Shown here piece after piece: positions 24,983-37,123 of a stretch of DNA of 64,000 nucleotides. Location of the stretch: NCBI GenBank assembly GCA_905182995.1, contig CAJJDP010000003.1:687820-751819 (forward strand), in the 5' to 3' direction. Below the pieces are notes generated by a model. The model was not told where the DNA came from. It made no database searches and saw only the letters and a program-made list of their open reading frames with translations. The DNA is from Paramecium octaurelia (Eukaryota; Ciliophora; Oligohymenophorea; Peniculida; Parameciidae). Within the stretch, counting starts at the first letter, position 1; every line of letters starts with the position of its first letter. The position numbers and the translations under genes were made by a program.

Positions 24983-27709
24983 ATGAATAATTCAGAAAAT
25001 CAATCAAAATAATCAGAGTAAACACTAACAATTGATTATTTTGAATAATTAAATGAAAAACGAAGTTAGATCAACAATAATGTATCCTTATTAGAGAGAA
25101 CGATATTTCAATTACTTAAACAATATCCAGATGTATTCGCTTATAATGAGTACCAAGTGCATGATGGCAAGAGCAGAGAGGCCAATTTTATTCTAGAAAA
25201 TGGGTTATTGTTAGGTTAAGGAGCTTATGGTTCTGTGTACTCAACTGTAAATCCAAATAACAATTAGCCAGCAGCCTTGAAAGTATAAGAGAATTGTGAT
25301 TTCGATTAAGTAATTATGCAGGCTGAAGAATTTAAAATTTAAAAAAAAATTGCTGTCCATTTCCCAGAGTGCATCATCTAGATACAAAATAAAATAATTA
25401 TAAGCTTAAAATTTATGAACACTTATCGAATGTATGCATATCTAGATTTGGGATTGGGAAGCCTAAAAGAATATTAAATAAAATTTAAGAAATTTACAGA
25501 ACTTCAATTTAATAATCTATTCGATTGTATTTTAGATAGTATTTTAAAAATTCACTCTCTAAAAATTGCTCATAGCGACATTAAATTAGAAAATATTATA
25601 AATACATAGAATAATGGCTGGGTTTTAGCTGATTTTGGATGTGCAATTCAATACACAACTCCTTATGGTGAATATCCTATTTTGGGAACTAGAGCCTACA
25701 TGTAAAAATAAGTAAGAGGAGCTCTGAAAAACAATTTAAGAATCTTCAAAATGAATTTGTTTAAAAAGGACATCTACGCATTTCAATTGACAATGCTTTA
25801 AATACTCTATCCTGAAGATACTATTAATGATTTATAATAGATTTTAGATCAATAGAAAATGGTGCATCCGAAAATTGATTCACTTTATAATAAAGATTAT
25901 TTCAAAATAAGATCATAATTTCTATAACAAAAATACATTAGAGCTACAGTAATTTAGGAGCCAATTTCAAGCACTGAAGATATCAAAATGAAGTTGGAAA
26001 AGAATTACAAACTTAGTTTCTATTATAAAGTATACCAGTAGTCATTAAGTTTACCTTATAATAGAGATATGATCTATTGGACTCAATGTCTGTTGAATTT
26101 AGCCATTTAAGATTTTTCTGATAGTTAAGAAAAACTAAGATAGGTTATGATTTTGGATTCCTTTGTAGATAAATACTCTAATCGTGTTTCAGCAGAGGAG
26201 ATCTTTGAAGAAATATCTTTTGAGGATTTGACTAAGTTTGAATATGACCTATACTATGATGTTTTGGAGAAGAAAGGTTAGAAGTTGCTACAATTGATGC
26301 TTTGCTAGGGTTATCAAGCAACTTTAAATGAACCGAACTGCAATTTAAAATTATAGGAGGCAGAGTTACTCTACATAATTGGCTAATGGGAACAGGCTAA
26401 GGAGATTATAAATAGTATTTAAAATGAGCTGGAATTAGAGAATGATGAAATGCTACTGAAGTTTATTTGTTTGAAGGCCCGATTGAATGGTCAATGGATA
26501 AACATTAGAGAAGAAATCATACCATACTTAATCAATTATAAGGATATGTTTTAGATCTTAATTGAATGGAAGTTTATATTGATAGATTCAATTTGGTTAG
26601 ACAAATCTAAGAATATTTTAAATACAATTTATCATCGACAGAGTAACTTATTTTTTGATGGGCTCCATTCATTTGGGAAGAAAAAGGTTGACAATTAATA
26701 TGAACCTATCAAATTAGATTTTTCAAAATACATTAAAATATTTTACTTGGATTCAGATAAGGATTTCATTTTAGAGGGTGTGAACATTTTCAAGGGTATG
26801 TAGCAATTCAATTACGATAAATATGCAATATTTTATTAGGGTTGGATATATTGCGAAATAGTGTAGTATAATGATATCTATTAATTATTCATTGAAGAAT
26901 TGATTCAATTTATTGAGTCAAATCTTGAAGGATATTATTTTAATTGGATTATTTATGATTGCTATTCAAGATTTCTGGTTCACAAAAGAGAATTCGTAAA
27001 AGCTAAGCATTATTTTTATAAGGCAATTTAGTTGATAGAAAATGATTGCATCTATAACTAATTCGTTCTTTTCCATCACATATTTTAATCACAAATCTAG
27101 GAAAACAATTTAGAATGCGTTGAAACTTTTAGTAAAAATATCGCACTTATTAGATAAATGCCTAACTCGAATCTTACTTTATATTTATTTGCAATTTTGT
27201 TTCAAGAAACCATGCATTTTGTTAAATTAGGATATGAATTCAAATTGGGAGATTTTTTTAGATAAGCAATTGATATCCTAAAATCCTAATTAGCTGGGCA
27301 TAGATTTGCCTCAATCATCAATTTTATAAATGAAAAAGACGAAGCCTTAAGAAACAAGGACTTCTTTGCTCTCAGGCATACAATGTGGCAATAATTACCA
27401 GATTTACTTGAAATTACAATAGACGATTATGAAGAGGAAGTCCTAATTTGTTTTCATAAGTTATTTATATTATTAGAATTGTTGAATTTGAGATTGGAGG
27501 ATGAAACTAGGTATACATCAAGATGGATTTAATCAATGATGATCTATGAATCAATAGGTTTTAAAAAGAAAGAATATCCTAAATAAATTTCAGATGTAAT
27601 TCCATGTCTTTACGGTCGTTCATGCCATAGATAAGGTGATTAAAGAAAATTAGAAGAAGCCAAGGAGATATTTAAGTTTTTTCATATGAATAAATGCTGG
27701 TTATATTGA
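24983..27709 (+). CDS. Protein kinase with long helical-repeat C-terminus
   Basis: A 908-residue frame without introns. Residues ~75 to 290 are a kinase domain: glycine loop LLGQGAYGSVYS, lysine in AALKVQE, catalytic loop IAHSDIKLENI, DFG in LADFGCAI, and LGTRAYM in place of the usual APE region. The catalytic motif is HSD rather than HRD; the aspartate and the following lysine and asparagine remain, so activity is possible. The remaining ~600 residues are helical with spaced W/Y/L residues and segments such as LQEAELLYIIGQWEQAKEII and KAKHYFYKAIQLIENDCIYN, which look like degenerate TPR units. Kinases with such tails are frequent in ciliates. Substrate unknown. Confidence 0.82.
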
Positions 27710-28274
27710 ATTACATTTAATAGAATTTTAATTATTTTTATATTCATATGCATTTGAGTTGAATAAACAACTATTATAAATATTATATTAAGATATTCAA
27801 AAATTAAGTCTGAGAATTTCCTAAATTTTGCATATCTACTATTATTGTATATTTAAAATGTATGTTTAATTATCAAATAAGTTTTAAATCCTAAGGTCAA
27901 GATATAGAATTGTTAATTGCGATTGAGTGATAAGACTGCTGTAGTTAAAAACTTTTTCTTCTATAAATTCTATGATTAAGAAATTAAATTAATAATTTTT
28001 ATAGATATTAATTAACTAACTTTAACTTAATTGAAATTAATAATTATTCTTGAAATTTTTATTATTTAAATTAAAGTATAAATTCGCAAGAATAAATGAT
28101 AATTTTCACATATTTCAATTTCGAATCTGATTTCAAACAAACTAGTTTTTCTATTTGTAATTGAAATTTTCAACAAACTATCAATAATAAATGAAATTAG
28201 AAAATCCTATATATATGTTATTCAACTAATAATAGGAAAATATATTTGAATTTTAGAAAAATATAATCGTAATG
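27710..28274. other. Intergenic between convergent genes
   Basis: About 565 bp, extremely AT-rich, between the 3' ends of the kinase and the PG-repeat gene. No frame with convincing protein content was found. Confidence 0.5.
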
Positions 28275-29344
28275 TCAATAATATATTGATCGCTGTATTC
28301 CCTTAGTAGTTGATTGCATATAACTTTTTATCTTTGCTTTGGATTTGTCTTATTCTTTACCTTGCCATTAGACAATTAACGGGTATTATCCAGGTCCAGG
28401 TAATAAGGATTATTTTGATTTACTCTTTTTTGGATCTTTGAACCTCACATCGGTTCCAAAAGTCTTGATAAATATTCATATTTACATGTTTATCTACTCT
28501 TTCCTTTTTTTTTGTATTTACTTATAATTTATTAAACGTAGTAAATGAAAGTGGTTCTGGATTATATGAGCCTACATCAGGTAAAGCCGATTTTCCCCTT
28601 TTTTTAGCTTACTCTTAATGTTTTGTTATAAAATCAGAAGGTTTGGTTTCATTTTTTTTTAACTTTTTTGAAATTGGCTATCCTAATATAATGATAATAC
28701 TCTTGGATTATAATTTCCAGGACCTGGATTAATTACAGCTAAGTGTTATATTTCATTTAAATAAGTAGGTCTCTCTCCTGCTCTAAAAATAATAATATTT
28801 AGAGAATACTCAATTTTTTTCTTTTTTTATTCTTCTACTTGTTTCAATACTTCATCCAATGGTTTTTCAACGTTATATTTTCCAGAACCTGGAACTCCTC
28901 TTAATTTAGCTTCCTTGAATATTTAATCAATGAAAGTTGTTCTAAAAATTATCAAATAAAACTACCTTTTTGGTGGAGCTGACCTTGATCGTGTGCTCTA
29001 AGCCTAAATCACCCAAGGCTTAACGATATCGTACTTATTTGGCGCAGGCAGTTTCTCATATATTTTCTTTTGATCTTCTAAATAGTGTCCTCTTTTAGTA
29101 ACATAGCCTAAATTTTTTTAACCTTGAAATAACATGCAGATTGCTTACCTTTCTTTTAAGCTGAAAACTTTCTATCTTCCATTTGCTTAAGTGGATCGGC
29201 ATATTTTTTAGGAACTTCATATCCTTCGATACCAAAAGCAGATGTTTGTTTTGTAGCTATTCTGAACATATCTTCCATTGAAAATTCTATTGATAGTACG
29301 AGTATTTTACCTAAATTAGGGGCTGCTGATTAAACTCTTCTCAT
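28275..29344 (-). CDS. Sperm-tail PG-rich repeat (STPGR) protein
   Basis: A 307-residue protein after removing six introns (24, 26, 24, 27, 23 and 22 nt). It carries at least four SHIPPO/STPGR-type repeats: GVPGSGKYNV, INPGPGNYNPRP, PDVGSYNPEP and LPGPGQYPLI. Proteins with this repeat bind microtubules in cilia and flagella, often along axonemal doublets, so a ciliary role is likely. The rest is basic and low in predicted structure. The start MRRVQSAAPN is the first ATG; 406 bp separate it from the divergent RING-finger gene. Confidence 0.88.
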
Positions 29345-29750
29345 ATTTGATCTGTTTGATTATAGTTACAATACTGAAATAATACTAATATTAAATAATA
29401 AATTCTGTAGATGATTTAATCATAAAAATATGGACACACAGAAATGAATATAAATAAGTGCTTTTAGCAGTATGATAATATTAAAAATTTGAGAAATTTA
29501 TAATTCTATGAAATTTAATAATTATGTTTGTTTATAGTTCTGGCATTTGATATTGTTTAATCACTTAGTAGTATTCAATTATTAAATAGAAGACTAAAAT
29601 GGAAACTCATCTTCTTAGAACTTAAATATAAAAATATAATGAATATATATATATAATGAATATATCCATTTAGTTCTTGTTAGGTTGATATTTGCACTCA
29701 TCTTTCTTATACGTAAAACGAAATGATATTATTTATTATTAATTTTTATC
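29345..29750. other. Divergent intergenic region
   Basis: 406 bp between the starts of the PG-repeat gene and the RING-finger gene, very AT-rich with an AT-alternating tract near 29640-29665. It probably holds both promoters; no specific element recognised. Confidence 0.5.
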
Positions 29751-30659
29751 ATGTAACATGATTCGGCAACCTTAAAATTGATAAAACAAGACTTTAACTA
29801 GCAATTTGAAGAAAAAATTCATAATTTTCAAGAATAGATCAATAAGTAATTTAAGTTTTCTTGTCTTTTTTGTTTTATAATTGTTGTAATCTTTCTTGGG
29901 AACTTTAATGATTCGGAGTCAAATCACATTAAATTACACTTTTGCTATAATGTATGGATAACTTCATTATTCATTTTGCACTTGCTAAAAGCAATACTAA
30001 TCAACCAATAGATTCGGCTCATCAATGAAAACCATATAATAATTGCACTTTGGAAAAATGTAATTTAAAAGTAGGAAAATGACTTAGAACTTTAAGATTT
30101 GACTGGGATTGAGAATTAGACATCAGTCAATGAGATAACCCATATAAATGAAGGAATTTTATTTCCAGAATTACTTACTAAGTTAGATTTTAGTCAATAA
30201 ATTTTCCAAACAATTGAACACTTATTAGACTTTATTCTTTTACTTTCTGCAATTTTGATATTGATAATAAATTGTTAATAAAATTCTTTTTAGATTGACG
30301 AATTAATAATAATGATTGGATTTGTTGGATTTTCAATCAAAAGAAATATTTAGTATATAAAAAAATATTCATACATTTTAATCACGCCAATTTTGTTTCC
30401 GTTTATCGTAATATTAATATCAATAGGAAAATTAGCTAAGCGATTTAATCGACATATTCTCTAAAAGCGATTAAGGAAGAAGTCAATGGTTTCTGATTAA
30501 ATTTATGAAAATTGCTAATTATGTTAACATCCAATTTAGATCAAAGAATGCATTATCCAATTAGAATGCAAGGCTAACCATGCATTTCATTATGAGTGCA
30601 TAATAAATCACATACAGCATTCTTTTGTCTGCCCTGTATGCAGCATGTTAATAAAATGA
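29751..30659 (+). CDS. Membrane RING-H2 finger protein, probable E3 ubiquitin ligase
   Basis: A 302-residue intronless protein. A charged N-terminus (LIKQDFNQQFEEKIHNFQEQ) is followed by hydrophobic segments near residues 40 to 57 (CLFCFIIVVIFLG), 80 to 95, and a pair near 180 to 240 (DFILLLSAILILIIN; ILITPILFPFIVILISIG). The C-terminal ~50 residues are a RING-H2 finger: CQLC, then ...ECKANHAFHYECIIN..., then FVCPVC, giving C-x2-C, C-x-N-H, F-H-x2-C and C-x2-C. Such proteins ubiquitinate substrates at endomembranes. The ATG choice is supported by an upstream AT-rich leader. Confidence 0.87.
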
Positions 30660-30703
30660 TATCCATATATTTATATTAAATCAATTGATTAATTATTAAA
30701 TAG

Positions 30704-32124
30704 ATGAATTAGGACCAACTTTAATTCGATTTCTAGTTGAAAGCCTTATTCATGTTTAATCCTTTGGCAATCCCTACAGTTCCAAAGCCATCTGAGCAAG
30801 TAATCTGATTAAAATAAACCAAGGATCAACAAGATGCAAAGTTAATTTACTATTTCCCTTAGAATGCCAACATTGAGGAAAAAAGAATACAAACAGGCAT
30901 GGCTGAAGGGATATTTGTCTTCTTCAAGCAATTCAATCCAAATGAATAAAGTATACAAAAGCAGGGGTAATAAGACAATAAGGAGAATGAATTAAAGTTT
31001 TAGACAATTCACCTGGAATCTTAGACTCATATAATTTGTTAAATCAGAGATGATCTCTTTCTGTTTATGACTATAGCTCATTAAAAAATACCCAAAGTGA
31101 AAGTCATTACGGAGGATTACTTTTTTAGCGAATGCAATAAATTTCATTATAGTTTGTCAAAAAACTTATATACAAATGTTGCTGAGAATTATATAAATAA
31201 TTTTTCTTTGTTTTATGGATTTGATCTTTCATAATTAGATTAGTACACTTGGAGATGGATTTAATGCAATGCAAGGACAAGTCCATAACTAAATTTATTT
31301 TATTTTTAAACTTAATCCTTTAGATATAGTTTTGATGGAAGTATATTTTTATTACTCCAATACTTGTTATCAATGCTAAGGTAATTGGAATCTTTGATAA
31401 CTGATTTCTTAGTGTTCTATAATGGATACTTTGTGTATTCGACCCTGCCACATAAAAAGGCACTTTTACTTAAGGAGCATTATTATGGTAATGGATTGTC
31501 TTGGTAAACAGCTGAATAAAAAGTTGCCCAAAAACAATTTCTATCTTATGAGTAGTCTTAATTTGCATATCTAAATTTTAACAATCTAAAAAATTTACCA
31601 ATAGATTCCTCTTTTAGCCCTTAAATTATTTACCTAAATTAATAACAAAAACATTTTTTCACATTTTTGGACAAGTAATTATTTGTTATATTGATCTCTG
31701 ATTTAATAAAAGATCTATCGAATATGAATAATGTTACATAAGCCTTAGTAAGGAATGTTGATAATTTATCAGTCTAATTCGGACCTTATATTGAAGCAAA
31801 TCAAAAATAAGATAGTATTAGATACATCTATTTTAATGGTATAAATTTGGCATCAAAAGTTTCAAATTAGTTGAATATTTAAAAATTATCTTCTGAAAAT
31901 TTAAGGATCTTATAGCAAGTTTATGAAAAGCTAAACCATTGTAATCAATACGTTGTTAGAAAGTATTTAAATTAATTAACTAAAGTGCTGGTATGTGGTT
32001 TGTTGGCATAAAAGTTGTGGACAAAAGAGTCATTTATCTGCAAACTGCGACCATAAGTTTAAGTAAAATTGAAGAAGAAATTAATAAATTTAAAGAATAA
32101 TTCTTTCCTAATATGCTATTTTGA
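30704..32124 (+). CDS. CCZ1: CCZ1, subunit of the Rab7 guanine-nucleotide exchange factor
   Basis: A 457-residue protein with two introns (24 and 23 nt). It matches CCZ1: the N-terminal longin domain begins LFMFNPLAIPTVPKPSEQ, then LIYYFPQNANIEEKRIQTGM, AEGIFVFFKQFNP and a QIRDDLFLFMTIAHQ strand. The C-terminal longin strands WFVGIKVVDKRVIYLQT also fit (compare WVVGKKSDQRELYVIL in animals). Together with MON1, CCZ1 activates Rab7 on late endosomes before HOPS-dependent fusion. MON1 is not in the window. It lies 44 bp after the RING gene on the same strand. Confidence 0.88.
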
Positions 32125-32500
32125 ATTATATGAAAAGTATATATATTATCAATTAAATTTTAATAAAACCGATAACACTAAACATTTATATTGAGATTAT
32201 AATGTAATTTTCAATAAATATTCAATTTTCTCAACGTTATTTTATATTTTTTTATCAGAAAATTCCTATTTTATTATCAAAGTTCCTTTAAAAACAACCT
32301 TTTTTTACCTACAAAATTATTTGAATTCATGGAAGTTCATTCACAATAGTTTTGTAAATCATCGAAAACACATAGGTAAGATATTTTTAAACATAACAAG
32401 TATAGGTAAAGATTAATTAATACTGATTATTAATTGAGATTACTAAGAGCTGTTTTTTTATTTATTAATCAAATATTTTAGAATTTCAGAACCAAAATAT
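32125..32500. other. Intergenic, AT-rich
   Basis: 376 bp between CCZ1 and the phosphatase gene. There is no convincing coding content; a small upstream exon of the phosphatase gene cannot be excluded. Confidence 0.45.
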
Positions 32501-33636
32501 ATGAATACAAAGGCCCTTAGTTTATAAAAGAATAGAGTGAATTCGGAACAATTGAAATTATTGCAAAGAGATGTACCTCATATAATAAACCCATTCTAGC
32601 CCTAATTACTTAAATTAGCCCAATAATTGAACAGAAATCGAACACAATCAAATATTTCGACGCAGAAACAAACCAAAATAGGCAATCAAACTGTTTCCAG
32701 AATCAAATTGGACTCTTTAAAAGTAGATGGTCTCGATGATCCTTCATTTTAAAAAGAAGAACAAGCAAAATAAAAATAGACTATTACAAGTAGATCCGCT
32801 CAATTCACAAGAAAAATCACATTGAACAATCATATTACAATAAAGAAAATCCATCATGGGAACTACTTTTTTGATAAAATAAAAGAAATTTTAATGAGTG
32901 ACCTAAGAGATAATTCACCTTTAAAAAAAATGGGTAGGGATGCTCTTAATTAAATACATATGATGATTACATATCAAGAATTTATCCCTGAAGTTTCTCT
33001 ATTATATTAAGGGAAATCATAAAAAAAGTTAAAAATAGCCTTTGATCTCGATGAGACTCTCATTCATACGGAACCAATACAAAAGGATAAAGTATATGAT
33101 TATCAAAACAATGAATTCGGAGTTTTTATCAGACCCTACTGTCGCCATGTGCTAAAAGAATTGAGTCTATTGGCCGATTTATTTGTTTTTACTTCTGCTA
33201 ATTAAAAATATGCAAAGACTGTAAAAATATTATTAAATTAATACAGATAATCAATCTCATTGATCCAGAAAGCGCATTCTTTAAAGGGCATTTTTGTAGA
33301 AATCACTGCATTACTCTATAAAGCAGGATTTAACTCAAACATTTAGGAATTTTAACAAACGACTACTCAAACATAGTAATAATAGACAACAGTCCAATAT
33401 TTTATATGTAATCTCTTTAGTTTAACTGATTTAGGGGTTAGCCATATAATGGAATTCCAATAGCTCCTTATATCGATGATAAAAATGATAATGAACTACT
33501 GAAATTGTTAAATTTTGTTACTGAAAAAATTGTATAATCAGACGATGTTAGAATTACAATTAGACGGTTCTTTCAATACGATATGTTTAGACAATTTTCC
33601 GATGGGGTCTAAGCATTCAACATTTTATATAATTGA
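32501..33636 (+). CDS. CTD small-phosphatase-like (NIF/SCP) protein
   Basis: A 360-residue protein with two introns (26 and 27 nt). The N-terminal ~185 residues are basic, Q/N-rich and probably disordered. The phosphatase domain carries the HAD motif DLDETLIHTEP (nucleophile Asp of DxDxT/V), then FGVFIRPYCRHVLKELSLLA and LFVFTSANQKYAKT. It ends with the acidic motif VIIDNSPIFYM and GIPIAPYIDDKNDNELLKLL, the order seen in SCP/NIF phosphatases that dephosphorylate serine, for example in the polymerase II tail. The target here is unknown. Confidence 0.9.
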
Positions 33637-33895
33637 CAATGAGTTTATATGTTACCTCAATTCTCAATCTATTAATTCAATTTTAATTCTTAATTTGTAT
33701 ATATATTTTGAGTTAACTTCATTACTGAAGGAAATTTGAAGAGTTACTTTTGAATATTGAATTTAGAGATGAACATCTTATATTTATATTAAGAATTATT
33801 GATTTTCTAGATTTGAGTTAAGTGTTGAGTAAGGGTTCTTAGATCACATAATTAAATAATTTATTTAACAGCTTTTTAAATTTTGTATTAATTGA

Positions 33896-35034
33896 ATGCA
33901 TTACAATAATCACAACAGCAAGACATCTGATGCAGAAGGTGAGATTTAGAAATGGAAGGATAGAGCGTTGAAATTAGAAAGTGGATTTAAAGTATAAGAA
34001 ATGATTTGATTTAGGAATTACAATAATTGATGGATGAAACAGATGATATGAGGAATAATTTAGAGAAAAAAATAATGGAAAACCAATAGTTAGTGATTGA
34101 GAATAGCAGATTGAAAGAAAGATTGCAAAATATAGATGTTTCTGATAAAGTATTTTCGAACAAGTTATTCGATGATCATGATATCAAAGAAAAGGAATTC
34201 ATTATTTAGAAATTGGAGTAAGAGATAATAGATAAGGATAATCAGATTTTAAAATTCAAAAGAGAAATAGAATCGATAAATGTATAGGAAATTTAAATAT
34301 TTAGAGAAGATCAAAGTTAAAGGAAGAGGAATTACATAGACAATATTAAGCTAAGCTAGAAGATTTACAAATACTATATAAGAATGATACTAGTGATAGC
34401 CAATAATAGAAGTTCCTAATGACTAAGAAAATGGCTGAAATGGAATAAGTATTTCAAATTATTATTTCTAATTAGCTTCTAAGTTTCAGAACTGAGGAAA
34501 ATTCATTGTTGGTGAATGAATTAAATCTTAAAAATGAGTAAATAGTTGAATTGAATAATCACAATAAATTGATTGTTGAACTAAAAAACAAAGAATTCAA
34601 AGATTCACAAATATAATATCAGTTATCCACTTAACAATAAATAAAATAGATGGAAGAATCTATTGCATAATATAAAAGAAGTTAAGACTCAAATTTAAGT
34701 GAGATTGAACAATTACTCTAATTTAAGCAATAAGTGACACTTAAAATAAATGATGTATAAAACCATTTTATTCTTTTTTTAGCTCTCATCAACTAATTAG
34801 CATCTATTAATTGAAAATGAGAGTTTGAAATCGACTCTTTTGTTATTCCAAAAACAAAAAGATTAGGATGATTATATGTATGAAGATTAGAAAAAGAAAG
34901 AATCATTACATATAAAGAGATACTATGAAACATTATTAGAATAAGTAGAGAAGGAAAATAGAAGTTTAAGATTATTATTAGAATAAAAGAGTAGGGAATT
35001 GGATGATTTATGGAATTAAAGTAAAAGATATTGA
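33896..35034 (+). CDS. Coiled-coil protein with four introns
   Basis: A 345-residue protein; four introns of 23, 23, 27 and 28 nt all have to be removed to keep the frame. Almost the whole length is coiled coil (ELQQLMDETDDMRNNLEKKI, later ETLLEQVEKENRSLRLLLEQ). An in-frame TGA sits just before the ATG, which fixes the start. No other domain. A 259-bp intergenic stretch without features precedes it. Confidence 0.82.
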
Positions 35035-35087
35035 TTTCATTTTTCAATTACATATAGAAATCAGATTTTTATCTTAGTTAGTTTCGA

Positions 35088-35691
35088 TCAGCTTTGAAAT
35101 AGCTTTTCATAATTTTCAAACTTATTTTTTATAAATTATCCTTTAATATAGGCTCCCCCTTTTCCATCTTTTCTGAACGGTCTGATTATATATAAGGGCG
35201 GAAGAGAAGGAACTGAACTATTATAGAATCTCTCATGCTTTAATCTTAAAATTGAAGGGTCCTCCTTTTATTGATTTTTATCAGATATTTGCTGATTAAA
35301 AAGTGGTTGAGCTGGTCTCTATATTTTGAGTCCTTAGAGATCTAGAAACATAAGATCTTTTTGATATTTATTTTTTTCAGTTAAATCCATATCATAAATT
35401 GGATTCGACAATTTCGGGAACATTAATTGAATAAAATATAAAATATTTTTTAGTGTAACTAAATTACTGTATGAATTATTTAAACTACATAGAAATTGAA
35501 GGTTTAGTTGATCATAGATTTCTTTTAATAATTTAATTACCTATTGAGTTCTATTTTATATAAAGAGATAACTTTTTTTTATTAATCATTAAGAGTAATT
35601 TTGATCCATTCATTCCATATGGTTTTAGGTATTTCACATGTTTATTCCCGTTATATTTGATGGAGATAAGGTTCAGAAGTAGATAACTCAT
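35088..35691 (-). CDS. Hypothetical protein
   Basis: A 194-residue protein with one 19-nt intron. The N-terminal half is helical (LCSLNNSYSNLVTLKNILYF); the C-terminal half is basic and ends with SSVPSLPPLYIIRPFRKDGK and FENYEKLFQS. The same frame extends upstream of the chosen ATG but is interrupted by TGA, so a longer start would need an intron I do not see. It converges on the preceding gene with 53 bp between stops. Confidence 0.6.
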
Positions 35692-36084
35692 ATTTTATAT
35701 TAAGTGATCAAATTTAATTAAGAGTCAAAGCTTATTTTTTTGCTCAATAAATTCTGAGAAATATGTTTTATTTGCTTTTTGTTAAACATTCAATTCATAA
35801 TTCTTTTTTAAATAAATATCCTGTGGCATGATTCTAAAATAGCATATCCTAAGTTATTGATATATATTAAGTAATAGCAATTGACAAAAGTATAAAAAGT
35901 AGGGAGAAATAGGAAATAAAAAATTATAAAAAATGAATAAATTTATTAGCTTTACTATCAATATTTTATAAAATAAAAGTGACTAATATGCTATTGGACT
36001 AATTAAATTCATTATTTTGTAGTATAATTTTGACATTTAAATTAAACAACAATAAAATTTATTTACTTTAATAATTATAACAAG
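35692..36084. other. Divergent intergenic region
   Basis: About 390 bp between the start of the minus-strand hypothetical gene and the alveolin-like gene. A short coding-like frame at about 35720-35830 (minus) ends at TGA before the gene start; otherwise only AT-rich sequence. Confidence 0.4.
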
Positions 36085-36750
36085 ATGTACTCATATGCTC
36101 CATTAGGCGTTTCTTATGCTTCTCCCTTAGCAACATCAATAGCTAGGCCATTGCCAGGTAACAATCTATCGTAAAATAACAATTAGTTGGATACGCAGCC
36201 CCAGTGTCTTATGCTGCCCCAGTTTCCTATGCTGCTCCAATCTCATATGCCGCTCCAGTTTCTTATGCAGCCCCTCAATACTCACCAATCAGAGGAGAAT
36301 CCAGAGTTGAATATGTTCCATATCAAAAGCCAGTTGTTGAATTAGAAGAGGAAGTCAGAACCTTTTAAGTAAATAGATACATAAAACATTAGGTACCAAA
36401 ATAAAAGTGGGTTACAGATTATTATCCTGTTGAATATCAAAAGGAGTACGTCCCATAAGTGTCTTATGAGAAATAAATCGATTACGTTCCTGTTGAAAAG
36501 AATGTCCCAAGAGTTGATTATTTAGAATATGAAAGAGAAGTATTTAATTTATTCAATCATTTAAAAGGTCAGAAGAGCCCCTCCCGCTCCAGTGTCATAT
36601 GCATCACCTCTTTCTTACAGCTATGTTGCTCCAGTTGCCCCTTTAAGAACAAGTGTTGTTGCACCAACCTATAATTACGGTTATGGATATGCTCCAACTT
36701 ACAGTTACGCAGCTCCAACTTTTGGTTATGGATCAGTTTACAGATATTGA
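36085..36750 (+). CDS. Alveolin-like cortical protein with Y/A/P repeats
   Basis: A 202-residue protein with two introns (29 and 28 nt). The centre (residues ~55 to 150) has the short charged, valine/proline-rich repeats of alveolins: VEYVPYQKPVVELEEEV, VTDYYPVEYQKEYVPQVSYE and IDYVPVEKNVPRVDYLEYE. Alveolins form the filament layer under the membrane sacs of alveolates, the epiplasm in ciliates. The flanks are low-complexity: five or more tandem SYAAPV units at the N-terminus and APTYSYGYG-type sequence at the C-terminus. The protein is probably structural and located at the cell cortex. Confidence 0.83.
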
Positions 36751-37123
36751 TTTTACAATCATATATTCGATTTTATGCAATTTTTAAATAAAAAATAAAA
36801 ATAAATTAAAAACTTATTTAACAGTTTCAATCATCTTTGTAAATTAATTATGTTTTTCTTATAAATTATTACATTTCCTACATAAGGATTTCTACTATAT
36901 ATAATAAATATTTATTTTAACATTTTCATTAATTTCATAAGTGAGGATTATTGAATATTACAAAGATTGATCAAGAAAATAAGTAAAGATATCTTAGAGA
37001 AATGTTAGAAATGTTATAACTTTTCAATTCAAATATGTTTATAATTAGAATGATTATGTAATTTATTAAAACTCAAATGAGAGAAGTATAATTATAATAA
37101 CTTATTAATTACGTAATAATTAA
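36751..37123. other. Intergenic, AT-rich
   Basis: 373 bp between two plus-strand genes. No coding content or structured element recognised. Confidence 0.5.

Noticed and set aside
29630-29665. AT-alternating tract as a possible telomere or origin
   Set aside because: There are no Paramecium-type G-rich telomere repeats, and simple AT tracts are common in this genome.
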